From Synaphobranchus kaupii (lineage: Eukaryota > Chordata > Actinopteri > Anguilliformes > Synaphobranchidae), in NCBI GenBank assembly GCA_029718625.1, contig CM056387.1:34067863-34131862 (forward strand): a DNA stretch of 64,000 nucleotides, read 5' to 3'. Shown here piece by piece: positions 1-12,738 of the stretch. The notes under the pieces are model-generated. The model made no database searches, was not told where the DNA came from, and worked only from the letters and a program-made list of their open reading frames with translations. The translations under genes and the position numbers were made by a program. The stretch's first letter is position 1. Each line of letters starts with the position of its first letter.

Positions 1-1689
1 ATCTCCATTGTCCTGTGCAAAAAAAAGCCCGCTGTTAACTGAGCGGATAGAATAGAGATAACGGCTCACCTCTCGCCCATGCCTCGAAGTGACCAACCAG
101 CCCATGTAGCATGGATCAACCCCCCCACCCCCCGGGTTGATCAATGTTCATCATCTAAAACTGCAGGACAGACAGAAGACCACCGAGTCTGCGAACCGTT
201 TACTATTCAGCCCGGCCTACCTGTACTTTGGCGTTACCGTTGGAACACATTTTCACGGAGGCCCGAGATTAATATGTAAGGGTGATGTGAAAACAAGCCG
301 GGAGGGGATGGAGCTCAACGTCTACACTATAAAAGGAGAATATTTGAATGGATTTTATGTTCCCTCATTCCCCAGTGGAGAGGGTGTAAGAAAGAAATGG
401 CTTTTTCATTTGGTAAGCAAGTATTATTCCATTTTGTGTTGGGTGAGTGGATCTTTGGGATGAAAAAAAGAAATAAAACTTGTCGCAATTACGTTGAGAG
501 AGAGAATGAGAGAGAGAGAGCGAGACAGAGGGAGGGGGAGAGAGAGACGTGAGTGAGACAAAGAGAGAGGGAAAGAGAGAGAAAGAAGGTCAGAAACAGA
601 CAGATCAATGCACAGATATAAAACTGCAATGAACATACAGACAGAGTCAGACAGACAGACAGACGCCACAGGCACAAAGGAGCCCGCTGCTGTCGAGATG
701 AAACCGATCTCATGAGCGCGCTCAGAAACCATCAGCAGACCCATTAGCAGAGTCGTTAAGACACACACTGCATAATACCCTGCCAAAAATCTTCAGCCAA
801 AAACAAATCACTTCACAAATTTACAGAGGAAAAAATAATGAAAAATAAAACAAACAACTGGATATGAATACTGGCTCCGTTTCAGTATGTACCATACTCC
901 GCTGATAAATTACAGGCTGTCAGATGAAAGAAAGACAGTAATTATCTTAGATAATGTTTACACTCCATATCATCATTTACATAAATGAATATACATATAT
1001 ATATATATATATATACACAGCTCCAAACACAAGCATAATGGGTGCGAGACTGATCGAGTGCAGTGAGATGAAACATCAACGAGAAAATGCCACAATTAAA
1101 CTTTTTTGTCACGAAAGACCTCACATGATCTTCTCCATGTCCCATTATTCCCAGGCTACGGGTGTTATACCGTCATGAGCATTGTAACACATTTAGGCCA
1201 GTAAACTTTAATTCAGAGCACATTTATCCACATTCCATTTGAACTAGCTATTTGAAGTCCTCCCTCTCAGCTTTTTCATGGAGCCAATACTACTTTACAA
1301 TGGGTCGGGATCCATTGAAGGATCAGCTCAGGATAGGATCCACTGGAGGACTGTGGGCGGGATTAACGAGGGTTAAGGAGGGGACATTTTCAACACACTG
1401 CTACACCTGCTGAGACCTGGGTCACGTCATTCTTCAAAATACTTTAACCCTTTAGAAACCGTTAAAGAATCTTGCAGGTTACTGACCATTTAAACGAAAC
1501 ATTTATTTTCATGTGAATTCAGAACAAAATTCTTCTCTTGTAGGAATGTATATTTAGGTTAGTGGTATGTTATCTCCCAACCCATTTTTTTATGTAAAAG
1601 CCAAAAAAGTCCTTGTTAGTCAATCTGGACTAGGGGTACCGAAGAATTAACATATACCTAAAACGTAATGTTTGCGCTACTTTTGAGCA
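1..1689. other. intergenic flank, no gene seen
   Basis: No supported gene. It holds a GA-rich simple-sequence tract at about 498-600 and an (AT)n tract at 991-1014. The short open frames here come from low-complexity sequence or show no recognisable domain. Confidence 0.6.
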
Positions 1690-2510
1690 GCGATACTATA
1701 ACCTCTCTGCATTTGAATGGATCTCTATGGAAATTGGGGGGTGAGACTAGATTCAGCTGTAAATTACACTGGTACAGTATGGAACACATGGCTGGCTAAA
1801 TGGCTGTAAATTATCAAGGGTCTGAGCTATCAAACGAGCCCCAAACCATCACTCTGTTGCCAGATACGGAGTAGATGTGGATGGATCACTGCAAGGGTTA
1901 TTTCTCCGGACTCATTTTCCTATAGAACTCTATGGGGAAAAAAGTCAGGAGAAACAACCCTTAAAGTGATCCATCCACATCTACTCCATATCTGGCAACA
2001 GAGTGATGGTTTGGGGCTCGTTTGATAGCTCAGACCCTTGATAACTTACAGCCATTTAGCCAGCCATGTGTTCCATACTGTACCAGTGTAATTTACAGCT
2101 GAATCTAGTCTCACCCCCCAATTTCCATAGAGATCCATTCAAATGCAGAGAGGTTATAGTATCGCTTGTAACAGTACCTGAAAATAAGATATCGACAGTT
2201 TTTTGATGTTGATGGTCACAGACTTCAGGAAGTAACAGCATGTAAAGGATAAGCGACCAAATATGAAATATGATACTTTAAAAATATGTTAAAGCAAGGG
2301 GTATGAATACTTATGTAAATGAGAAATTTTAGTTTTTTATTTTTAATAAATTTGCAAAAATCTCAAAATAACTTTTTTCACATTGTCATTATGGGGTGTT
2401 GTGTGTAGAATTTTGAGGGAAAAAAAGAATTTAATCAATTTTGGAATAAGGCTGTAACAGAACAAAATGTGGAAAAAGTGAAGCGCTGTGAATACTTTCC
2501 GGATGCACTG
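1690..2510. mobile_element. palindromic Tc1-type fold-back element, left end truncated
   Basis: Positions 1690-2166 form a near-perfect inverted repeat centred near 1927. The right arm continues to 2510 and ends in a Tc1/mariner-like terminus reading outward ...CCGGATGCACTG followed by TA (2511-2512). The matching left terminus is absent, so the left end is truncated or was lost. The palindromic core (about 1690-2262) is closely similar to the core of the element at 11597-12738. A 61-codon minus frame inside it (2056-2241) has a counterpart in the other element, but nothing about it suggests a protein. Confidence 0.75.
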
Positions 2511-2512
2511 TA

Positions 2513-2538
2513 TATGTGTGTGTACGTGCGTGCGTGTC

Positions 2539-2576
<38 letters not shown>

Positions 2577-2600
2577 CGTGTCTGCGTGTGTGGATAGTAA
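2513..2600. repeat. TG/TGCG microsatellite
   Basis: Alternating TG with interspersed TGCG and TCTGCG units, directly abutting the TA at the right end of the preceding fold-back element. Confidence 0.85.
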
Positions 2601-3424
2601 GTTTCCATAAGTAGATGAGGATGAAAGGCTTTGTGAGACATAGATGAAATGAGTAAATTTTTCAGGCTGATTTGACAGCAATTACAGGTGGCAGTGGTAC
2701 AGAACAGACTCCATCGAGAGACGCTGTTTTTTTACGCCTCTCCTCCCACGTATCTTTCAAAGAACAGAAAGGGCATAAATATGTGTATGTTTACGTTCAT
2801 TTCCTCCTCGGTGACTGGGGTAATTTGCCCCAAACAAATAGCCGTTTTCAAGGCTCTTGGCGTGCCTTTGAGTATTCTGAGAATGTAAAAACGCCTGCTG
2901 ACTAAAAAAAAAAAAAACATTATATACAAAAATACAAAAAATAAAAAATAAACAAGCCATTCAATTACTTTAGTACATTTGCAGAAAAAGATGGAAGCTT
3001 CTCAAATGAAATAGATTTTTTAAAGCAAGGCCACACTTGAGACTCATTTGCTGGCTCTTATAACCAAAAAACAAAATGAAACACACAAAATGGATGAAGA
3101 TTATTTGAGTGTGTCCCTGTATTTCTCTGACCCCGTTGAATAAGACTTTGGCACCCGTGAAGTCTCAATGCCTTTTTTGTACTTAGCAGCTTAGACCTGC
3201 TATTGGCACGGTTTGGAACAGCACGTTAAATGCATCGCCATGTATGACAGATGTTAGACATGACAAAATCTGCGCCCAAACTGATCCCAGTTTCTCTGCA
3301 TTGTAGCAAAACTGCAGCCCCTTTGGCAAGTTGCCAGACTATTCGACATATGCTAAACCAGAGACAGCAGGCACCGTTTAAAAAAACCTATGGCAAGAGC
3401 CAAATAGAGACACTACCCAGAGCC

Positions 3425-4167
3425 TTAAAGGGATAGTTCAGAATTTTGGACATAATGTCTCAATTACGACTTACCCATGATGTAGTTGATTGATGGAAAC
3501 CATTTTCAGCTAATTCCATGCTGTCCCTTCTTTTGCACATACACACGTTGCTAATGCTAGCGCAACTCTAAGCATCCACTACCAAACGCATTTAAACACT
3601 CCACAGTGTACTCAAAGCAAATAAAATACGACGACAGTCTATCTGGGTTATTTTGAGTGTTTATACCATCATTTTTGAAGTCAAACTATCGTTGAATCCT
3701 TTACTTTGTGCTGACCTATATTCTCTGTGGAAGTACGGCGGCGGAGCAAACGTGGCCATTGCAACTTGTTGCTCTTCTTTGTTGTTGTAGTCGACCAGTG
3801 CCGGCACTACATTCGTAGGTAACGTAAAGTATCGCTCCGCCACCATACTTCCACAGAAAATATAGATCAGCACAAAGTAAAGGATTCAACAATAGTTTGA
3901 CTTCAAAAATGATGGTATAAATACTCAAAATAACCCAGATAGACTGTCGTCGTATTTTATTTGCTTTGGGTGCACTATGCAGTGTTTAAGTGCATTTGGT
4001 AGTGGATGCTACCGGTTACCTTAGAGTTGCGCTAGCATTAGCAACGTGTGTATGTCCAAAAGAAGGGACAGCATGGAATTAGCTGAAAATGGTTTCCATC
4101 AATCAACTACATCATGGGTAAGTCGTAATTGAGACATTATGTCCAAAATTCCGAACTATCCCTTTAA
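3425..4167. mobile_element. 743-bp fold-back MITE with TTAA-containing ends
   Basis: One large palindrome. The arm from 3425 to about 3750 is repeated in inverted orientation from about 3835 to 4167, around a loop of roughly 85 bp. Termini read TTAAAGGGATAGTTC inward from both ends. TTAA at both tips could be a piggyBac-type target duplication, but since TTAA is also part of the terminal palindrome the duplication length is ambiguous. It has no transposase, so it would be non-autonomous. Confidence 0.8.
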
Positions 4168-4625
4168 GCGGGTTCAATCAAAGGGCAGAAACTCTCTCTG
4201 CAAGTGCACTAAGCCAGTAAGCCTTCCATCAGTCTCTTGGCTAACAAATGGATAAAAATATACGTTTTAAAGTAGTGTGATGACTGGGCTTTCTGCAGGG
4301 CTGGTTGCCTGCTCAGAACACTTTAGACAGTGAAAACTTTCCCACGCCCGGTAAAAGCGCTTTGTTTGTCAACCTCTGTTTACCTTTTGGGGCGGAAAGG
4401 TCAGAGCAGAGGACAGGCTGTGGGAACCGGGAGGGAAACGGGAGTTAAAACTCACCGTTACGGTTTTGGGGGTTGGAGGCGGGGCTCGGCGCTCGGAGCT
4501 TGGGAAAGGCCGACGGTTATTCTGACGAGTCAGCAGCCTCAGGATGCAGCGGGCACGGGGTGCAGCGCGCACAGCTCACTGATGTGTACATCGTCGTGGT
4601 AGCAGAGCAGGGAGAGCCAGCAACA

Positions 4626-4745
4626 GTGTGGCGTAGTGATTAAAGAGCTCGGGCTTGTAACCCAGGACACTCCCACATGAGCAAGGTGCCACTGAACCAA
4701 TTACTTAAGTAAACGACCAATTACGTAAAGGCATAGTCATATACT
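4626..4745 (+). repeat. degenerate tRNA-derived SINE fragment
   Basis: Starts with a GTGGCGTAGTG-type box-A-like head, then GGGCTTGTAACCC, then the GAGCAAGGTGCC and CCAATTACTTAAGTAA body typical of fish SINEs. It is diverged and lacks a clear tail. Confidence 0.5.
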
Positions 4746-5706
4746 AGATTAGAACTATGAAAGATATCAAATTTGGAAGATGACGATCATGGCTCGGAAC
4801 AGAAATAACGCAATGGGCATGAGGCATGATGCATCTGTGCGCTATACTGAACTCACCTGCTATGAAGCACATGAGCAATCTCTCTCCAAAACCGGGCCTG
4901 CAGCTAAGTGCTGCAATTTGTCAGGAGGAGGAAAAATGAAACGTAGCTGCTGGCAGTCAGTCCTGCAGGCTGGGAAGCTGCCGAGTAACTGATATTTAGC
5001 TTAGCGTGTATCGTACATACGCGATAAAGGGCTTACGCAGAACGCGTTCAAGCACGTTTCAAACCATGGACCAACGCATATGAAGGCATCAATGCCAGTG
5101 ATCCTACGAGAACATCGTCGGGTGGCCTTTAACAAACGGCACGCTAATGAAGAACGATACAAACAAGTCTTCCCCGGAGCCGTGCTCTTATTCTGCAGAA
5201 GACATGCTAAAGTGAAAGCGGTTATTTTAGACGGATTAAACGTTTAAAATTTGGACTGCTGTAGCCTATGCTAAGTAGTGTCTGCTGGAGAGCTGTGATA
5301 GGGGAGGCAGAGACCTCAGCTTTAGATAACTGTACTAAACCTGCCTTCATTGTTCTGAATGAGTAACAATAACGCCTGTTTAAATAAAGGCCACCCATTA
5401 GGCTGACTAATTTTCATAACATCTGTGAATGTGTTGACTTTGTGCCATTTGCGTGAAGTTGTTTCAGCTATCTGCAATGAGAAATGAATTATATTGTGTT
5501 CGCTCTGATCTCCCATTTATTCATTCTAATTAAATCCCTTTATTATTGAAATGATGTAATGCAATGTACACTATAATACTGGCCAGCTTTAAAAATGAGA
5601 CACTATAGTCTGGCCTGCTTAATTATGAAGACAATCAAAAATAGAAATCACCATAAGTTAATTACAATCCACTAATTGCATTATCATTTTCACACACAAA
5701 CACACA

Positions 5707-5707
5707 T

Positions 5708-5797
<90 letters not shown>

Positions 5798-5830
5798 TGC
5801 GTGAGTGAGAGAGAGAGAGAGAGCGAGCGA
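5707..5830. repeat. (GT)n microsatellite with GA tail
   Basis: About 40 uninterrupted GT units at 5709-5787, followed by a GA-rich tract to about 5831. Confidence 0.95.
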
Positions 5831-5899
5831 GATTCTTTAATCAAAGTGGCTGCAACACCTATCAATTTACTGTGACAGACACGCATTTCCTTTGCATAT

Positions 5900-6501
5900 T
5901 CAAGCAGGACTTATAACCGCCGGTACCGTGATAGCCTAAGCCAAACGCTGCAGTCGCTCCGTCTGCGCTCAGCTCCGGAAACCGACAGCGCACGGAGTTC
6001 CCCCCGCCCCCCCAAACGCATGCGAGAGAGTTCTGTCGATGGCATAGCCCATTCCGTCGGACAACCGGAGGACTCCTGCGCACTGACTTCAGCATTGCCC
6101 GCGTTCTCTGCCTGACCAGAGGCGCACCTACAGACCTGTGGACAGCACGACGTCGAATCTAGTGCGCCTCTTTCAACGACCACAAAAAAAAAATCGGCAA
6201 TAATTTTAACATACCTTAACACTATTTATTGATTTCACACCCTGCAAGATGAAGTCGCAATCGAAAACGATGAAGCCGCAAGGGAATTTTGGGGTGTGTT
6301 TATTGCCGTCAGTCTGGGCCAGCGAAGAAATGCACGGACTTGCAGTTGACCGCAACTGAACGCAGTTCGCATTCAGTGAACAGGTGTCTGAGGGGTGAAC
6401 GGATTCTTATACAGGTTTCAAGGCACTGGGCTGAAATTCTTTTGGAATTTATTTAGCTCTTTTGCAATGCCCATCAACGGAATTAACTTTTATAACTGAA
6501 G
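5900..6501 (+). promoter_or_regulatory. candidate sstr2 promoter and 5' UTR exon
   Basis: A patch richer in CpG than its AT-rich surroundings lies 3 kb upstream of the sstr2 start codon. It ends at a good splice-donor sequence, CTGAAG|GTAAGAC, with GT at 6502. The sstr2 coding exon is preceded by a plausible acceptor (AG at 9458-9459), so a 5' UTR exon ending at 6501 spliced to 9460 would fit. This is inference from sequence context only; other donors are possible. Confidence 0.3.
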
Positions 6502-9459
6502 GTAAGACATGACGCTAAAAAAAGCCTCAGTCCACAATTTAATCGTCTGTCACTCATGCATAGGCTACATCATGATTAAGGTGTTTTCAACGCTATCTGT
6601 AGGCTATGGTTTAGACCAAATCCTTGTTCATCGTTCTTTTCTAAAATTATGGCACACTTTGTAAAAGATGCAAATCACTCATATGAAATTTATTACATGT
6701 TTTTTAAAGTAATTAAAGTGTTTCTGCAGAGGCAACCCAACAGCTCATTTTATGAGCGTGCCCCGTGGAACAAGTGTTGCTGCATATAGCCTACGCCAGG
6801 TAATTAGCTTTACCACTTGTTGCCAGTTGTCAAATGATCCATCTATTATCCTGTGTGTATCCATTTATTATTAGCCATGCTTTCAGTTGGTATGCTACTT
6901 TTCGTGGTGCAGTTTTGTTAGTTCTAAATGCAGGGCGATACGCGTGTGCGTTTTCCATTGCACGTAGGCAACACTGCTTGTGAAGTAGTCTACATCACAA
7001 GGCAATATAGGCTATGGTATTTTAATGGCCTTTTAAACGTCATCTGAACCGCAGTAGGTTATGATAGATGTCCTCGTTTCTATATCCTTGAAGAAACAAA
7101 GAGTTCCACGTTTGCCTGTTGTTCGGTAGGCTACATTTAAAACGCAATGTATTAAACTCTCTAGATAAGTTTTAAATGGAATTGTGAGTGCCAGAAGACA
7201 TGTTACGGAAAGATGCGAAGCAAATTATGACACCAATGCGTCTGCGTCAGCATCTGCCCCCCGTTTAAACTATATTGTGTGTCTTCTCATCCATATTCCC
7301 TCTCTCTCTCAGGGAAGCTAAGATGTAATTTTACATCTCCACATCTTTGACTACATTTCATGTGGTCAAAGCTTATTTGTGTTCAATAAAGGAACATTAA
7401 ACGTCTCTCGCTCACTCTTTCTTTTGACTTTTTTAACATTTTTTTAAATCTGCCCCATACAGAGCACTGCCGTCTTTGGCACACTTTCAGGTTACCGAAT
7501 GATCTGTTCCGATGGGGCATACGCAAATCAACCAATGAAATACTACTGCAAAGTGGCAGTGTCGCGAACTCCCCGGCGTTCGTTTACCCGAAGCCCTTAC
7601 GGTGACGCAGGTGGTGCTCGAGAGGCAGGTTGGACTCTGTTCTGGTCAGATAGCGCTTTCATAACGCAATTGAAGGGCTCATCGTTCGAATCCGCGTAAA
7701 GGCAGCGACACTTATCGCAAACCACCCAGGCGAGGGGGGTTGTAGGTAATCCAAACCTTCTTCCCTGACGTACGAGCGTCGTTGATATCAAGTAGGTCTC
7801 TGTCTGCAATTGCAATTGAACGGTCTAGGATGAGGACCGTTTCGTTCCAGGTGCAGGTCCACAACATGGCCCATTTCAAAGCCCAAAGACGAAGCTTCAT
7901 TGGGGATGAGCGACTATTCTGTCATATATTTGGTTTTCTCTACGTCGCAGCCTATCAATCGGACTATCAAATCAGACTGATAGGGTACTATTCACACTAA
8001 AAAATTTCAGCGCGTTGATGCGCAACATTAAGCAGGGATGCAAATTACCTAAACTCACAATTAATAAACGTAATTTACTCGGATGAGATAGCGTACATGG
8101 CTAGCAGTTTTAAAAAAAATCAACTTAGATATGAATATTCTGTCTCTAATATATGGAGCGCCTTTACTGGCTAACCGTACAGGAACTTCTAATAATTATT
8201 ATAATGTATAATATTTTAGTACTGGCACGTATTCAGTGTACAACACCTCCAATTTAATGGCATTTAGATTAGCAAGTATACACATGGGATGTTATGCGCT
8301 GTCAGCTAATTTAACCAAATTGTAGATTGTTTTAAGTCCTTAAAACATATACACTAAAATTGTTTGTCAAAGTAAAACACAAAGGGCACTGTAGTTCAAT
8401 CAAGCTTGAGTCACAACTGATGGCACATTTTTCACATTTGAATGCAAAAAAAATATTCTATGAAATAAATCTAATGCAAACCACAGCAGAATCCCCACTA
8501 ACAGAATCTTTTTTTTTTTGGCTTTCTGTCAGTCCAAATGAAAAATAGGGACCATTAGTTTCCAAATTCATGAGCTGTGAAATACTGATTTACTATCCTC
8601 AGTTTCTGTGCTGTAGGATTGAGTCCCCTTAGTTACCAGTAAGATGTTCATGTATGGTTATGGTGTAGCGTAATTACGATGAAGAATCCAGCAGTTCTTA
8701 CTGTGATCCCTAGCAAGGAAGCTCACTGCCTCTTTGCTATTTCCTATTCAACACAATACCCAGCAATGTGCCATTGATGTAAGGGCTCTGGACTTGTGGC
8801 TAGGAGGCCATAGGTTCAAATCTGTTCCGATTCAGCCTTGAGCAAGGCGCTCACCCTGAACTGTTTCAGTAAACATCCAGTTGCATTTAATGTAAGCAAA
8901 GCTGGCTTCACCAGATAAGGGCGCATTTCCTAGCAAAAGAACATTGTTAAATGCGGTATCCCTAGCAGGACAGAACAGGTTGAACGCTTACATAAGCACG
9001 TACGTAAAAACACACCTGCCGCATGGAACAGCAAGCGGTCTGGCGTGCCATATGATATCCCTGCATTCTTACATGATTAGCGACTGTTAGTTTTCCATCA
9101 TGAAAAAAAACTGGAAAAAAAAAAACCTTGTGAAACCTCAGCCATTTGCTTGATTCAGATAAACTAAGTCAACTCGCCCCCTGGAACGTTAAATCTGCAT
9201 TGTGTTGAGTATCCAGTCAGCAGGCACTATGATGCCTCGAGGCCTAGTGACCAGTCTTAGAAATCACACTCAAGGTGACACACCCAGCCTTACAAGGCAT
9301 ATCATTCTTAAGCAGTGTGTGACTTGGTTTTAAATTAAGTGTAATTCTAAAAAGCTGGGAGAGTTTCTCAACGCAGGTGATAACGCAACACCTCCACCTC
9401 CGCTGTTCTTTTCTGTGTGACATTGCGTTGACTTCACTTGTTTCTGATACCTGTCCTAG
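6502..9459 (+). other. candidate 5' UTR intron of sstr2; no coding seen
   Basis: AT-rich sequence without a supported gene. It contains a weak SINE-like fragment at about 8770-8905 (the body motif GAGCAAGGCGCTCACCCTGAAC is recognisable) and short A-runs. It may be the intron between the candidate 5' UTR exon and the coding exon of sstr2. Confidence 0.35.
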
Positions 9460-9506
9460 GTGAGACCGCACTCTGGGCCTCGTCCGTATTCGAGAGACTT
9501 GTCGCC

Positions 9507-10640
9507 ATGGACACCTGGATATTTCCCTCCACCCCGCCGAACCTGTCCGAGCCCCTCATGTACGACAGTTACATCCTGGGCAACGAGACGGAAGACGGCG
9601 GCGGCCCGAAGCACGACAGCCCCAACGTCACCGACCACAACTTCAACAAGACCAGCACGGTGATCATCACCTTCATGTACTTCATAGTCTGCGCCGTGGG
9701 GCTCTGCGGAAACACGCTGGTCATCTACGTCATCCTGCGCTACGCCAAAATGAAGACCGTCACCAACATCTACATCCTAAACCTGGCGGTGGCCGACGAG
9801 CTCTTTATACTCGGCCTCCCCTTCATCGCCATCCAGCTGGCCCTGGTTAATTGGCCCTTCGGCCTGGTGCTCTGCCGCGTGGTCATGACCGTTGACTCCC
9901 TCAACCAGTTCACCAGCATCTTCTGCCTGATGGTCATGAGCATCGACCGCTACCTGGCCGTGGTCCATCCCATCAAGTCCACCAAGTGGAGGAAGCCGCG
10001 CATGGCCAAGACCATCAATCTGGCGGTCTGGGTCATCTCGCTGCTGGTCAACCTGCCCATCGTCATCTACAGCGGCCAGATCACCAAGAACGAGAGCAGC
10101 TTCTGCACCATCGTGTGGCCCGAGCCCCAGGAGGCCTACCAAACCGCCTTCATGTTCTACACCTTCCTCCTGGGATTCTTCCTCCCGCTGACCGTCATCT
10201 GCCTCTGCTACCTGTTCATCATCATCAAGGTGAAGTCGTCGGGGATCCGGGTGGGCTCGTCCAAGCGCAAGCGCTCGGAGCGGAAGGTGACGCGCATGGT
10301 CTCCATTGTGGTGGCGGTCTTCGTCCTCTGCTGGCTGCCCTTCTACGTTTTCAACGTCACCTCCGTGACGGGCACCATCAGCACCACGCCCGTGCTCAAA
10401 AGCACCTTCGACTTTGTGGTGGTCCTGGGCTACGCCAACAGCTGCGCCAACCCCATCCTGTACGCCTTCCTGTCGGAGAACTTCAAGAAGAGCTTCCAGA
10501 ACGTTCTGTGTCTGAAAAAGGTGGGCGGACTAGACGAGGCGGAGCGCAGCAACAGCCGGCACGACAAGTCGCGCATGATGAATGACGCCACGGAGACGCA
10601 GAGCACGCTGCTCAACGGCGACCTGCAGACCAGCATCTGA
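9507..10640 (+). CDS. sstr2: somatostatin receptor type 2
   Basis: A class A GPCR of 377 residues in one coding exon. In the family it binds somatostatin and signals through Gi/o at the plasma membrane. Visible features: N-glycosylation sequons at Asn12, 26, 40 and 47 in the extracellular N-terminus; Asp130 in TM3, the position that pairs with the ligand lysine; DRY at 147-149; the Cys123-Cys200 disulfide pair; CWLP in TM6 (275-278); NPILY in TM7 (315-319); Cys335 as a likely palmitoylation site; and a C-terminal QTSI PDZ ligand. The loop-3 segment and the [10 protein letters not shown] tail match mammalian SSTR2 rather than SSTR1/3/4/5. Asn283 and Phe301 align with the SSTR2 residues linked to octapeptide-analogue binding. 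I chose ATG 9507 (GCCATGG context) because the frame upstream to 9438 crosses a likely acceptor (AG 9458-9459). The gene is strongly GC-rich at third positions against AT-rich flanks. Which teleost sstr2 paralogue it is cannot be told. Confidence 0.96.
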   Translation: MDTWIFPSTPPNLSEPLMYDSYILGNETEDGGGPKHDSPNVTDHNFNKTSTVIITFMYFIVCAVGLCGNTLVIYVILRYAKMKTVTNIYILNLAVADELFILGLPFIAIQLALVNWPFGLVLCRVVMTVDSLNQFTSIFCLMVMSIDRYLAVVHPIKSTKWRKPRMAKTINLAVWVISLLVNLPIVIYSGQITKNESSFCTIVWPEPQEAYQTAFMFYTFLLGFFLPLTVICLCYLFIIIKVKSSGIRVGSSKRKRSERKVTRMVSIVVAVFVLCWLPFYVFNVTSVTGTISTTPVLKSTFDFVVVLGYANSCANPILYAFLSENFKKSFQNVLCLKKVGGLDEAERSNSRHDKSRMMNDATETQSTLLNGDLQTSI

Positions 10641-10968
10641 GCAGTGAGAGGGACGAGGGAGCGTCCAGGGACGGTCAGCGGTCCCGCCCTAAAAACTATG
10701 AGCCGCCAGCACTATCTGGGGACATCCAGATCAGAAATGTGTTTCTTCTCACTTCTCAATCTTAGCGCCAAGAGCAGGACCTTAGGGGAGTGGGGTCCTC
10801 CAGAATAGGGGTCCCCCAGAATAGGGTCCAACAGAGTGAGGTACTGGACAAACAGGATGAGAGGTGGGTTGTCCATGGGATATCATCCCTCCCCCTCTCT
10901 CTCTTAGTACCAGGGCAGGGAGTTCCTATTTCAGTGGTAACTCAAGAGCTGACCCAAAAAGCATTAAA
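10641..10968 (+). other. candidate sstr2 3' UTR start
   Basis: Sequence after the TGA. An ATTAAA variant polyadenylation signal lies at 10963-10968. The true transcript end is not determined. Confidence 0.3.
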
Positions 10969-11596
10969 CACTATAGAGAATAGCAAGGATCTTTCTTAAG
11001 TTAGACATACGGAGACCCCACCTTCCTCCTTACATCTCTGGTGACTTCACCTGACATCCAAACTCAACACCTGCCTTAATGCAGACCCCTTAATGTTCCT
11101 CATCTCATGTGAATGGAGGTTTTAACACACCTGCACGACACGTGCCATTTCTTCATTTAAAAAAAAACAAAAAACAGAAAACAGAATCAATGGCTCACTG
11201 ACCCAGTTTACTTTGATGGGGTCTCCACGGGGAGGTCCTCTGGTCTGGATCCATTTTAATTGGTCCCTTCGGGGCAGTGAAGATGAAAAATCCTCGCCCC
11301 CCCCCTCCCTTTCAGGGTAGTGCTCATTATCAAAGGTGCCTGAAAAAAAAACAAAGGTACCTAGACAAGGACTCTGACACCTGAACGTCATCTCAAGTGT
11401 CTATTTTCTGTTTCCCATTTACTTTTGAGTGGTGAACTTAAGGTTAGGTAATTGGCTTAGAAATCATAAACATATAGGTATGCATTTTAGATACACACAC
11501 ATGCATATATGTCTGAAATATATATATATATTTCAGATACACACATGCATATGATATGACGGAGATATATATGCATTTCAGATATGCACGTACATA
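10969..11596. other. intergenic, nothing recognised
   Basis: AT-rich sequence with a short (AT)n-type tract near 11517-11535. I see no gene or clear repeat. Confidence 0.5.
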
Positions 11597-12738
11597 CAGT
11601 GCCCTCCACTATTATTTCCACCCCTGGTAAAGATGAGTAAAAAGGGTTATAAAAAATTTGCTTAGTCTCACACTGAAAAAATGAGAAAAATCCAACCTTT
11701 AATTTAAGTAAATTTATTATGAGAAAAAAAATCAATAATTATTTTTAACAAAACCATGTGTGCCACAATTATTTGCACCCCTGCATTTATATATAGAATA
11801 AAGTAATCATTTTTAATATTTGGTCGCATGTCCATTGCATGCCATGACTTCCTGATGTCTGTGATCCAACAGCATCAAAAGACTCATGATATCTTATTTT
11901 CTGGTACTCTTACAAGCGATAATATAACGTCTCTGCATTTCAATGAATCTCTATGGGAATTGGGGGTTGGGACTAGATTTAGCTGTAAATTACACTGGAA
12001 CAGTATGGAATACATGGTTGGTAAAATGGCTATAAGTCACCAAGGGTCTGTCTTAACAAACAACCTTAAACCATCACTCTGCTGCCAGAAATACTGTAGA
12101 TATGGATGGATCACTTTAAGGGTAATTTCTCCTGACAAATTTTCCTGTTGAACTCTATGGAAAAATAAGTCAAGACAAAAAACCCTTCAAGTTATCCATC
12201 CATATCTACTGTATTTATGGCAGCATAGTGATGGTTTAAGGCTTGTTTGATACATCAAACCCTTGATGACTTAGAGCCATTTAGCCAACCATGTTTTCCA
12301 TACTGTTCCAGTGTAATTTACAGCTAAATCTAGTCCCACCCCCCAATTCCCATAGACATCCATTGAAATGCAGAGACGCTATAGCATTGCTTGTAAGAGT
12401 ACCAGAAAATAAGATATCAAGAGTCTTTTGATGTTGTTGGGTCACAGACATCAGGAAGTCATGGCATGCAAAGGATATGCGACCAAGTATTAAAAATGAT
12501 TACTTTATTCTATATATAAATGCAAGGGTGCCAATAATTGCGGCACATGTGGTTTTGTTAAAAATAATTATTTCTTGATGAGGGATTTTTTTTTTCTCAT
12601 AATAAATTTACTTAAATTAAAGGTTGGATTTTTCTCTTTTTATCAGTGTGAGACTAAGCTAATTCACCAAACGGTGAATTTTTTATAACCCTTTTAACTC
12701 ATCTTTACCAGGGGTGGCAATAATAGTGGAGGGCACTG
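11597..12738. mobile_element. complete 1.14-kb Tc1-type fold-back element
   Basis: The whole element is an inverted repeat of two arms of about 560 bp meeting near 12155. The left tip reads CAGTGCCCTCCACTATTATT after TA (11595-11596); the right tip is its inverted copy ending at 12738, followed by TG where TA would be expected. CAGTG tips and a TA target are typical of Tc1/mariner. No transposase frame is present, so it is a non-autonomous element mobilised in trans. The core (about 11826-12488) is homologous to the core of the element at 1690-2262. Confidence 0.85.

Noticed and set aside
424..786. 120-codon hydrophobic minus frame
   Set aside because: Half of it is GA/CT low-complexity sequence; the rest has no family resemblance.
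9438..9506. Upstream in-frame extension of sstr2 (ATG at 9438, 23 extra residues)
   Set aside because: It crosses a likely splice acceptor at 9458-9459, adds hydrophobic residues before a typical SSTR2 N-terminus, and the ATG at 9507 has a better context.
9777..10142. Antisense and shifted frames of 121-199 codons inside sstr2
   Set aside because: They are shadows caused by the high GC third-position content of the receptor gene.
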